DNA of 6,785 nucleotides from Planctomycetota bacterium (GTDB lineage: Bacteria; Planctomycetota; Planctomycetia; Pirellulales; Pirellulaceae): assembly GCA_019347795.1 (NCBI GenBank), contig JAHWKS010000306.1, forward strand, positions 1 through 6,785, written 5' to 3'. Position numbers and translations under genes: made by a program. Position 1 is the first letter of the stretch. The number at the start of each line of letters is the position of its first letter. This document shows, one piece after another, positions 1-5,564 of this stretch. A model generated the notes under the pieces. It was not told the origin of the DNA. It did no database searches and was given only the letters and a program-made list of their open reading frames with translations.

Positions 1-462
1 CTCGTCCAGGACCAACAGCGGCGTCTGCGGCGCGAGCGTGGCGACCAGCGCCAGCTTCTGCTTCATGCCGGTAGACATAAACGCCACGCGGCGCGACAAG
101 TCCAGCTCCATTCGCTCCGCCAGCCGCAGGGCCTGCTTCCGGTCGCCGCCGGGCCGCACGTGGACGAAGAAGTCGAGCACGTCCCGCCCCTTCATCCCGG
201 GAAAGAGATGCGCCTCCCCCGGCAGATACGCGGCGATGCGATGCACCGCCACCGAATGCCGATAACAGTCCAGTGCATCGATCCGGGCCCATCCCGTCGT
301 CGGCCGCAAAAATCCCATCAGCAGTCGCAAAAGGGTCGTCTTGCCGGCCCCGTTCGGCCCGAGCAAGCCGAACACCTCGCCCCGCTCGACCTCCAGCGTG
401 CAGTCGTCCAGCGCCGTGACGCTGCGATACCGCTTCGTAAGACAATGCGTTTCGATGAGCAC
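1..462 (-). CDS. ABC transporter ATP-binding protein, partial (C-terminal part beyond the window)
   Basis: This is the nucleotide-binding subunit of an ABC transporter, expected on the inner face of the cytoplasmic membrane, where it powers a separate permease. The 154 visible residues contain a Walker A motif GPNGAGKTT (about residues 35-43), the segment YLPGEAHLFPGM in the Q-loop region (79-90), a signature-like STGMKQKL (130-137) and Walker B LLVLDE (149-154), which ends exactly at the window edge. YLPG and STGMKQK rather than YLPQ and LSGGQ resemble ATPases of ABC-2 type exporters; this is family knowledge, and the substrate cannot be told. The chosen start is GTG at 462, seven bases after the TAA of the pyroglutamyl-peptidase gene. 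No clear Shine-Dalgarno is visible, so translation may be coupled to that gene. The H-loop, C-terminus and cognate permease lie outside the window. Confidence 0.9.
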   Translation of the reverse strand, partial: MLIETHCLTKRYRSVTALDDCTLEVERGEVFGLLGPNGAGKTTLLRLLMGFLRPTTGWARIDALDCYRHSVAVHRIAAYLPGEAHLFPGMKGRDVLDFFVHVRPGGDRKQALRLAERMELDLSRRVAFMSTGMKQKLALVATLAPQTPLLVLDE

Positions 463-469
463 GGTGGTA

Positions 470-1090
470 TTACGCGAGGGGCGCGCTCGGTTCTACCGCG
501 CCGAGTTGTTCGAGGATCAATCGCACCGCGCGGGCGGAGACCGCCGCCGGGAGCGAGGGGGCGCCGGGCTGCTCCTGGGCCGTCTGAGTCACGTCGAGCG
601 GAAGATGGATGAATGCGGCCTGCGTGCGATAGCCGTGTACGGCCGACAAGTGATGCGTCAGATACAGCGCGGCGTTGCACAGATATGTGCCGGCGTGGTA
701 GGAGACTTGAGCCGGGATCGCCTCGCGACGCAGCATCGCCGCCCACCGGGCCAGCGGCAACGAAGACTCGTAGGCCACCGGTCCGCCCTCCACCAGCGGA
801 GGCGGCTCCGCGCCCTCGGCGCCGGCCGGCCCCTGCACGTTCACGCCGATCTTCTCCAACTCAAGGCGCCCGGCGCCCGGCGCCTGCCCCAAGTGAAGAG
901 CGAAGTCGAATCCCTCCTGCAGGTCCGCGGCCAATCGCTCCTTCACCTCCGCATAATCGACCGGATAGAGCCGCGTGACGATGTCGGCCGCGGGCGGCAG
1001 CTCCCGCGTCAACTCCATCAGCGCCAGCCAACTGGCGTTGGCGCGCCAGCGGTCGTACGGCTTAAAGGCGGTGAGGAGCACGCGGGGCAT
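470..1090 (-). CDS. pcp: Pyroglutamyl-peptidase I-like cysteine peptidase (family C15)
   Basis: The family removes an N-terminal pyroglutamate from peptides in the cytoplasm. The protein has 206 residues against about 215 for typical members. The catalytic triad of the family can be placed: Glu79 in LELEKIGVNV, Cys138 in YHAGTYLCNAALY, and His162 in AAFIHLPLD. The Cys-His spacing of 24 matches the classical enzymes. The N-terminal VLLTAFKPYDRWRANAS corresponds to the family's TGFxPF...N.S segment but is divergent. ATG at 1090 is only 3 bases past the TAG ending the FG-GAP reading frame (1094-1096), with no convincing Shine-Dalgarno, so it probably depends on coupling or reinitiation. The ABC ATPase follows after 7 bases. 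The substrate preference is not provable from sequence, but the triad suggests an active peptidase. Confidence 0.88.
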   Translation of the reverse strand: MPRVLLTAFKPYDRWRANASWLALMELTRELPPAADIVTRLYPVDYAEVKERLAADLQEGFDFALHLGQAPGAGRLELEKIGVNVQGPAGAEGAEPPPLVEGGPVAYESSLPLARWAAMLRREAIPAQVSYHAGTYLCNAALYLTHHLSAVHGYRTQAAFIHLPLDVTQTAQEQPGAPSLPAAVSARAVRLILEQLGAVEPSAPLA

Positions 1091-1093
1091 GAG

Positions 1094-1369
1094 CTACGGC
1101 GAATAGTAGTTGTGGCACTGCTTGAGCCGGCGGTAGTTGCGGTTCTCCCACAACCGGGGCTGATCCGGCCGCGGGTTGGCGGCCGTGTTCTCGTAGACGT
1201 GCAAGTGGTTGCCGCTGAGGACGAGGATCTCCTCCCGCCAATCGCCGGAGACGTCGGCGACGTACAGCCGGTCGGCCTCGTTCTTGAATACCAGCACGAA
1301 CCGGCCGCTCAACGGCTCGAACAGACTCACGTCGCCGCTGGTGTGTCGCTCTTTGGCGCAGGCAAGCTG
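1094..1369 (-). pseudogene. Disconnected C-terminal part of the FG-GAP/VCBS protein
   Basis: Past the TAG at 1370-1372 the same frame runs on for 91 codons to a second TAG at 1094-1096. The text QLACAKERHTSGD, then VSLFEPLSGRFVLVF, a further FG-GAP-like strand YVADVSGDWREEILVL and the end NYRRLKQCHNYYSP reads as the natural end of the upstream protein. With it the full product would be 455 codons plus stop. A GTG at 1330 could start a separate 78-residue product, but no ribosome binding site precedes it and no family begins there. The simplest reading is a single point change to TAG in a once continuous gene. A sequencing error or stop-codon readthrough would look the same. Confidence 0.7.
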
Positions 1370-2461
1370 CTACGGCGAGCCGGTCCAGTCGATGGTGTGG
1401 ATCACTTCCACTCCGCTGGCGGTCCAGCCGTCGGGCGAAAAATCATCGAGAGCGTAATCGAACACGACCTCGCCGCGGGAGTCGAAGACGAACGGCTTCT
1501 GATGCTCGTTGTAGCGGGACCGGCACCAGATGAAGATCTCGTCGGCGCCCTTCTTGAACCGCCCCACGGCGGCGTTCTGCGGCTCCTGCCGGCGGAAATG
1601 CTCTCGCCAGATCACTCCGTCGCGACTGAGAAGCTGCACGTAGTTGGACCCCTCTTCAAGCAGCACGACTTCCAGCCCCTCGATATCCGGGCGCACGTCG
1701 GCCGCAAACACGCTGTCCATGTGGCCGCGGTACTCGGCGGCGCGGACCAGGAGTTGTCCCTCCGGCGAATAGAGCGTCTCGCCGAGGACTTCATCCCGCC
1801 CGTCGCCGTCAAGGTCGGCCAGCCGGGCGCCGTTGTGGGCGCAACTGGCGAAGTGGTCGGTGGTCCACAGCGGCTTACCGCCGGCGAGAAGCTCGTCGGC
1901 GGCATACGCAGCCAGATACCGCCCCGTGCGGTAGCCGTCTTTGTTGGTGGCCTGGAGCAGCAGGTCGCGATCGCCTTTGCCGCGGAAGTCGGCGATAATG
2001 GCCAGCTCCCATCGCTCCGCGCCGGAAGGAACCGGCGGCCGGGCAGTCGCCTTCTCGCGACCGGTGGCGCCGTCTGCGACGTGCAGCACGCCGTCGCGCG
2101 TGAGGAACACGACTTCCGTGCGGCCGTCGCCGTCGATATCGCCGGCCGCGACTCCGGGACCGTGATGTCCAGGCAGTCCCTGGCTTTCACTTTGACCGCC
2201 GACCACGAGATCGGCTTGGTGAATCCAGAGCTTCTCTCCGCTGCCCGCGTAAACGCCAAGATGCCCCCGCACGGTTGCGAGGATGTCCGGCCGGCCGTCG
2301 TCGTCGACCTCGGCGACCAACAATCCGCCGGCGGTGTCTTCGTTGCCCCGGGGCGCCGGCAGCTCCAGTTCGATAACCGTATGCTTCACCTCGCCGGCGC
2401 TGGACAGGCCGACCATGAAAAACAGCGACACACAAACCGCGCTGATGGTTGATGAATGCAT
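1370..2461 (-). CDS. Secreted FG-GAP/VCBS repeat protein, main part, ended by an in-frame TAG
   Basis: The 363-residue product begins with a signal peptide (basic part weak, hydrophobic core about residues 7-20, likely cleavage near SSAG at 20-23), so it should be exported. The rest is a beta-propeller-like series of FG-GAP/VCBS repeats with calcium-type acidic loops: VDDDGRPD (about 52-59), DIDGDGRTE (108-116), DFRGKGDRD (158-166), DLDGDGRDE (216-224) and a degenerate DVRPDIEGLE (255-264). Such repeats bind Ca2+ and usually serve in adhesion or carbohydrate contact; the ligand here is unknown. ATG at 2461 is preferred over the far upstream TTG at 2572 because it starts the signal peptide and is preceded by GAGGTGA (2466-2472). 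The TAG at 1370-1372 stops the frame after ...DWTGSP, yet the same frame continues with family-like sequence to 1094, so the gene is probably damaged or read through. Confidence 0.85.
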   Translation of the reverse strand: MHSSTISAVCVSLFFMVGLSSAGEVKHTVIELELPAPRGNEDTAGGLLVAEVDDDGRPDILATVRGHLGVYAGSGEKLWIHQADLVVGGQSESQGLPGHHGPGVAAGDIDGDGRTEVVFLTRDGVLHVADGATGREKATARPPVPSGAERWELAIIADFRGKGDRDLLLQATNKDGYRTGRYLAAYAADELLAGGKPLWTTDHFASCAHNGARLADLDGDGRDEVLGETLYSPEGQLLVRAAEYRGHMDSVFAADVRPDIEGLEVVLLEEGSNYVQLLSRDGVIWREHFRRQEPQNAAVGRFKKGADEIFIWCRSRYNEHQKPFVFDSRGEVVFDYALDDFSPDGWTASGVEVIHTIDWTGSP

Positions 2462-2465
2462 CCGC

Positions 2466-2472
2466 TCACCTC
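2466..2472 (-). promoter_or_regulatory. Ribosome binding site of the FG-GAP/VCBS gene
   Basis: On the minus strand GAGGTGA lies four bases before the ATG at 2461 (GAGG lies seven bases before it). This, together with the signal peptide, fixes the start about 110 bases inside the longer open frame. Further upstream a TATGCT-like hexamer (2501-2506, minus strand) could be a -10 box, but no matching -35 box is visible, so no promoter is called. Confidence 0.6.
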
Positions 2473-2699
2473 GCTTGCTCGACCGGTAAAGTTTAAGACG
2501 AGCATACAGCGGATGGCGCCCGCTCGCGAGCAGGGGCGTTGCCGAACTCTGATCGGCCTTGCGCTGGATCAAGTTAAGATTTGAACAGGAGTTTCCATGA
2601 AGGGACTTCGCCCCAAGGCATGAAAATAGGGTTAGGATGATGGTCGTCGAGGCGGATCGCGTGCGAAGGTCGTTTTGTTTGCTGGTGCTTGGAGCCCGG

Positions 2700-2784
2700 A
2701 CAGGAGTTTGATCTGGACACCGTGGAGCGCCCCAGACTGTTGCGTTCGAGCACGCGGGAGAGATTTCTCAAGTAGCCGGTGTCT
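2700..2784 (+). ncRNA. Candidate bridge-RNA segment in the left flank of the IS110 element
   Basis: This is a structural guess, not a family match. In the plus-strand RNA GACACCG (2716-2722) can pair with CGGTGTC (2777-2783), closing a domain with two small hairpins: GCGT/ACGC (2742-2745 with 2752-2755) and GAGA/TCTC (2758-2761 with 2766-2769). Just 5' of it lies ACAGGAGTTT (2700-2709), a copy of a segment at 2585-2594 near the presumed left end. In IS110-group elements the bridge RNA lies upstream of the transposase, and some of its guide segments copy DNA at the element's ends. The 240-base flank is long enough for this. The RNA ends are not defined. Alternatives are a 5' leader structure controlling transposase translation, or chance. 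Confidence 0.3.
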
Positions 2785-2802
2785 GCCGCGATTCGCCGCT
2801 TT

Positions 2803-2810
2803 GGGGAGGT
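2803..2810 (+). promoter_or_regulatory. Ribosome binding site of the IS110 transposase
   Basis: GGGGAGGT lies seven bases before the ATG at 2818. It selects this start over the in-frame GTG at 2779, which has no such signal and lies in the foldable leader. Confidence 0.75.
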
Positions 2811-2817
2811 ACGTGTC

Positions 2818-4053
2818 ATGCATCCCGTCTACTCGATCTGCTGTGGTCTGGACGTTCACAAGCGTACGGTGACTGCGTGCCTGCTGCGAATCGGGCGCCG
2901 AGGCCAAGTCACGCGAGAGACGCAAACTTTCGAGACGACGACTTCGCAGTTGTTGGCTTTGGCCGACTGGCTGACCGCCAACGGCTGCGAACACGTCGCG
3001 ATGGAAAGCACCGGCGTGTATTGGAAGCCGGTGTACAACATCCTGGAGGGAGTTTGCCAGGAAGTGATGCTGGTCAACGCCCAGCACATCAAGAATGTGC
3101 CGGGCCGCAAGACGGACGTGAAGGACGCCGAGTGGATCGCGGAACTGCTCTCCTGCGGATTGTTGCGCGGGAGTTTCATTCCTCCGCGCGAGATCCGCGA
3201 ACTGCGGGACCTGACTCGCTATCGCAAGACGCTCATTGAGCAACGGGCCGATCAGTGTAACCGTATCCAGAAGCTGCTGGAGGATTGCAATGTGAAGCTC
3301 GCCAGCGTGGCCACCGATATCCTGGGGGTGAGCGGCTGGGCCATGCTCAATGCGATCGCCGAGGGGGAATCGGATCCCCAGAAGCTGGCGGAGTTGGCGC
3401 GTGGGCGCATGCGAAAGAAGATCCCGCAGTTGGTCCAGGCGCTTAACGGCGTGTTGCGTGATCATCAGCGCTGGCTGTTGCGTCAGCAGTTGAACCATGT
3501 GCGCCACCTGGAGCAACAGATCGGGGAGCTGACTCAGCGGATCGAGCAGGTCTCGGCTCCTTTTTTTCCGCAGTTGGAGAAGCTGAGCCAGATTCCCGGC
3601 GTGAGTCGCCAGCTGGCGCAGACGATCGTAGCTGAGATTGGAGTGGACATGCGGCAATTTCCTTCGGCGGCGCACTTGGCGAGTTGGGCCAGCATCTGTC
3701 CCGGCAATCGCCAGAGCGGCGGAAAACGTCAAAGCGGCCGCACCCGTCGCGGAAGCCGGTGGCTCAAGGCAGCACTCACGGAAGCCGCCTGGGCCGCCTC
3801 GCATACGCGCAACACCTACTTGGCGGCGCGATACCCGAATCTGGCGCGTCGCCGCGGCCGCAAACGGGCCGTGCTGGGAGTCGGCCACACCATCTTGAAG
3901 ATCGTCTATCATCACTTGGCAAATCCCGACGCCGAATACACCGACCTCGGCTTGGACTACCATGCTCCGCCTTCGAAGGAGCAATTGGCCGCTAAACTTC
4001 TGCGCCAACTCGACAAACTGGGTTTCAAGGTCGCTATCGAAACCGCCGCGTGA
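2818..4053 (+). CDS. IS110-family transposase (DEDD / Transposase_20)
   Basis: This 411-residue recombinase moves its own element; the family works with a bridge RNA that pairs with target and donor DNA. The N-terminal RuvC-like domain carries the DEDD residues: Asp12 in CCGLDVHKR, Glu63 in [13 protein letters not shown], and Asp100 and Asp103 in [14 protein letters not shown]. The middle (about 110-250) is helical and charged, with a likely coiled coil. The C-terminal Transposase_20 domain starts with a helix-hairpin-helix-like [20 protein letters not shown] (about 256-275), followed by the conserved serine region [14 protein letters not shown], with Ser300 the likely nucleophile. All key residues are present and the frame is open, so it is probably functional. 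At 411 residues it is longer than the roughly 330 of well-studied members, mainly in the middle. The start is ATG 2818, behind a strong ribosome binding site. Confidence 0.95.
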   Translation: MHPVYSICCGLDVHKRTVTACLLRIGRRGQVTRETQTFETTTSQLLALADWLTANGCEHVAMESTGVYWKPVYNILEGVCQEVMLVNAQHIKNVPGRKTDVKDAEWIAELLSCGLLRGSFIPPREIRELRDLTRYRKTLIEQRADQCNRIQKLLEDCNVKLASVATDILGVSGWAMLNAIAEGESDPQKLAELARGRMRKKIPQLVQALNGVLRDHQRWLLRQQLNHVRHLEQQIGELTQRIEQVSAPFFPQLEKLSQIPGVSRQLAQTIVAEIGVDMRQFPSAAHLASWASICPGNRQSGGKRQSGRTRRGSRWLKAALTEAAWAASHTRNTYLAARYPNLARRRGRKRAVLGVGHTILKIVYHHLANPDAEYTDLGLDYHAPPSKEQLAAKLLRQLDKLGFKVAIETAA

Positions 4054-4398
4054 CGTGCCACCCAAGTTATTTTCGGGAGAGCGAACAGAGGCAACGGAGG
4101 AGAGCCTCGGTTTGCTCTGTTCGGGCGCGTAAAACAATAACCTTTACAACTTCGCGAGTGAAGCTCTACGATGAAGCGTTGCCTTTGATTGGACGTACTG
4201 AGGCGATTTGCGTGTTAGATTGATCATTGCTTTGCGTCTGTTGTGGCCGCGGGCGCTTGTTGCGCGAGTGGCAGCATGGAAGCAATCGATGAATTGCGCC
4301 AGCGGTGGCGAGTCTTTATGCCGCACTTGAACGAACGGCGCCCTCGCGGTGATCGCCGACGACGTTCACCAGCGACCATCACTCGTCGCCAAAGTGAA
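4054..4398. other. Intergenic region between IS110 transposase and degenerate HtrA gene
   Basis: This 345-base stretch holds the right flank of the IS (at least the hairpin at 4082-4123) and the 3' untranslated part of the minus-strand HtrA operon. The section from about 4130 to 4300 is clearly richer in A and T than the flanking genes. Short open frames here (for example minus 4144-4326) show no family resemblance or ribosome binding site, and I see no convincing gene. GCAAT/ATTGC at 4282-4297 forms a weak 5-bp hairpin without a T-run. No clear terminator for the HtrA operon is visible. Confidence 0.6.
4082..4123 (+). repeat. Long hairpin just downstream of the transposase
   Basis: CGAACAGAG (4082-4090) pairs perfectly with CTCTGTTCG (4115-4123), a 9-bp stem. 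The enclosed 24 bases can form a short inner hairpin GAGG/CCTC (4097-4100 with 4105-4108) separated by an internal loop. It begins 28 bases after the TGA. No T-run follows, so it does not look like a classical intrinsic terminator. A stem with an internal loop is also the shape of a bridge-RNA binding loop, which would fit an IS1111-type right-flank RNA. It could equally be a 3' structure that protects the transposase mRNA or marks the IS end. Confidence 0.5.
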
Positions 4399-5532
4399 TT
4401 AGTCCCGGGTCGCGGCGCTGGCGTCGAGGGAAACGGGCTGGACCTTCATCAAGGAGGCGAGTACTTCCTTCACCACGGTCGCGGGAATGGCGAAGCTGGC
4501 CACTCGGCCGGCGCGGGCGATGTTAATCCCCACCGCGTGGCCGTTGAGATCGACGATCTGGCCACCGCACTCGTGCGGCTGAAGGACCGTGTCGTGCTGG
4601 AAGACCGAGGGGAAGCCGGCCCGCCGCTTGCTCAGGGCGCCGCCGAGATGGTTCTGGAACTCGTGACGGTTCACTTCGCCGTCATCGGGGAGCGGGCCGA
4701 GCATCGCCTCGATGTTCACCTCCTCGTCGCCGCGGCGGACCGTCAGCCGCACCACGTCGCCCGGCTGGAAACGCCCGATCCGCTGGATCAGCGACTCGCG
4801 CGTCTGCACTTCCGCGCCGTTCACGCCGACAATGAGGTCCCCCACCTTCAACTCCGCCTTCTCGGCCCCGCTGCCGGGCATGATCTCGTCAATACGCGGA
4901 CCCACGTCGGCTTGCGCCAGCAGCACGCCGAGGATCGGCCGGATGGCCGCGATGCTGCGAGCCGCCGCACTGAGCACGCCGATCGAAAGAGGATCTTCGC
5001 CCAAACCCGGCGTCGCCAGCCAGCTCCCCACGGGCGTGTCGCTCTGGTCGGTCCACACCACCGGAGTCAGGCCGTCTACGTTGATTTTGAGCAACGCCAG
5101 GTCATGCTCTTTGTTGACGCCGATCAGCTCGGCCTCGTACCGGCGGTTGTCGCGCAGCTTGCAGACCGTCTTTCCCTTGAGGTCGCTGGCCTTGGTCAGA
5201 ATATAGCCATTGGCCGCGACCACAGCGCCCAGGCCGGTCGTCTCGTGATCGCAGATGATCTCCACCGTGGACTTCCCCGGATCGGCCACCACCTCGCGAA
5301 AGGCGTGCACGACGGTGGTGTGGCGGCGTTCGTACTTCCCCGGCGGACGCTCCGTAGCGAAACGTCTCCTCAGCATCCGCCAGGGGGCAAAGTCAAAGCT
5401 GCTCTCCGGGAGCGCCTCATTTCTCGGACTCTGCGGCTCGTCGGCGCCGGCAGGCGCCAATCCGAAGGCGAGCAGCGCCGCCAGGACGAATAAGACTAAG
5501 CTACCGCGGAGGAAAGTCGCACGCTGCAACAT
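4399..5532 (-). CDS. Degenerate HtrA-like protein with a PDZ domain inserted in the trypsin fold (probable pseudoprotease)
   Basis: This 377-residue protein opens with a signal peptide or membrane anchor (hydrophobic about 11-28, GADEP at 29-33), so it acts outside the cytoplasmic membrane. Residues about 74-195 match the first part of an HtrA/S1C protease: GLGAVVAANGYILTKASDL, where Ser116 sits at the place of the catalytic His, and HDLALLKI with Asp144 kept. A PDZ domain follows (about 198-278; ILGVLL, IDEIMPGSGAEKAELKVGD). The remaining part of the protease fold comes only after it: QHDTVLQPHECGGQIVD and GHAVGINIARAGRVASFAIPA, in which Cys322 replaces the catalytic Ser. With no His it is probably not an active serine protease and may bind peptides or the neighbouring HtrA. 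Start ATG 5532 is preferred over TTG 5538 because AAGGA lies six bases upstream. It follows the active HtrA gene by 32 bases, as an operon. Confidence 0.88.
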   Translation of the reverse strand: MLQRATFLRGSLVLFVLAALLAFGLAPAGADEPQSPRNEALPESSFDFAPWRMLRRRFATERPPGKYERRHTTVVHAFREVVADPGKSTVEIICDHETTGLGAVVAANGYILTKASDLKGKTVCKLRDNRRYEAELIGVNKEHDLALLKINVDGLTPVVWTDQSDTPVGSWLATPGLGEDPLSIGVLSAAARSIAAIRPILGVLLAQADVGPRIDEIMPGSGAEKAELKVGDLIVGVNGAEVQTRESLIQRIGRFQPGDVVRLTVRRGDEEVNIEAMLGPLPDDGEVNRHEFQNHLGGALSKRRAGFPSVFQHDTVLQPHECGGQIVDLNGHAVGINIARAGRVASFAIPATVVKEVLASLMKVQPVSLDASAATRD

Positions 5533-5538
5533 GAGCAA

Positions 5539-5543
5539 TCCTT
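5539..5543 (-). promoter_or_regulatory. Ribosome binding site of the degenerate HtrA gene
   Basis: On the minus strand AAGGA lies six bases before ATG 5532 and overlaps the region just upstream of the alternative TTG at 5538, which would leave no spacing. This decides for the ATG. Confidence 0.6.
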
Positions 5544-5564
5544 TCCGGTCAATCGATGGTAATG

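Larger units (their letters stand above)
2462..2817. other. Intergenic region between the FG-GAP/VCBS gene and the IS110 transposase
   Basis: This 356-base stretch contains no gene I can support. It must hold the promoter of the minus-strand cluster near 2462-2570 and the left non-coding flank of the IS110-family element. Visible features are the palindrome GCTCGCGAGC at 2522-2531, a 10-base direct repeat ACAGGAGTTT at 2585-2594 and 2700-2709, and a foldable stretch at 2716-2783. The exact junction between host DNA and the IS cannot be read from one copy. Confidence 0.6.
2585..4130 (+). mobile_element. IS110-family insertion sequence (ends approximate)
   Basis: A complete DEDD transposase gene sits between two non-coding flanks with lower GC than the neighbouring genes, which is the usual layout of an IS110-family element. 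These elements lack long terminal inverted repeats and usually make no target duplication, so their ends must be found by comparing copies. The limits given cover the region from the first ACAGGAGTTT copy to just after the 3' hairpin and are only estimates; the true ends could lie tens of bases either way. The element is oriented opposite to both flanking operons and lies between them, so no gene is visibly broken. It looks intact and may be mobile. Family knowledge says recombination is directed by a bridge RNA encoded in the left flank (IS110 group) or right flank (IS1111 group). Confidence 0.6.

Noticed and set aside
341..2452. A 703-codon open frame on the plus strand across three minus-strand genes
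   Set aside because: Its translation is low-complexity and rich in Arg, Gly and Ala without a family match, while the opposite strand holds clear conserved genes. Long shadow frames are expected at this GC content.
2522..2531. Palindrome GCTCGCGAGC as an operator
   Set aside because: A single 10-bp GC-rich palindrome is common at this base composition, and no promoter elements are positioned around it.
2462..2572. Extension of the FG-GAP protein to a TTG at 2572
   Set aside because: The extra 37 residues lie before a good signal peptide and a good ribosome binding site, and read as non-coding sequence.
2574..2819. An 81-codon minus-strand frame upstream of the transposase
   Set aside because: No ribosome binding site, no recognisable domain, and it lies in the foldable IS flank.
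3561..3567. A run of seven T inside the transposase gene as a slippage site
   Set aside because: The reading frame is open and carries the full C-terminal domain without any shift, so no frameshifting needs to be assumed.
2692..4128. Imperfect inverted match (10 of 12) between about 2692-2703 and 4117-4128 as subterminal repeats of the IS
   Set aside because: With the number of comparisons possible between the two flanks, such a match is expected by chance about once or more, so it is not used to set the element's ends.
4144..4326. A 60-codon minus-strand frame between the IS and the HtrA operon
   Set aside because: Composition and sequence do not resemble a protein family, and no start signal is visible. 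It is more likely part of the non-coding IS flank and intergenic DNA.
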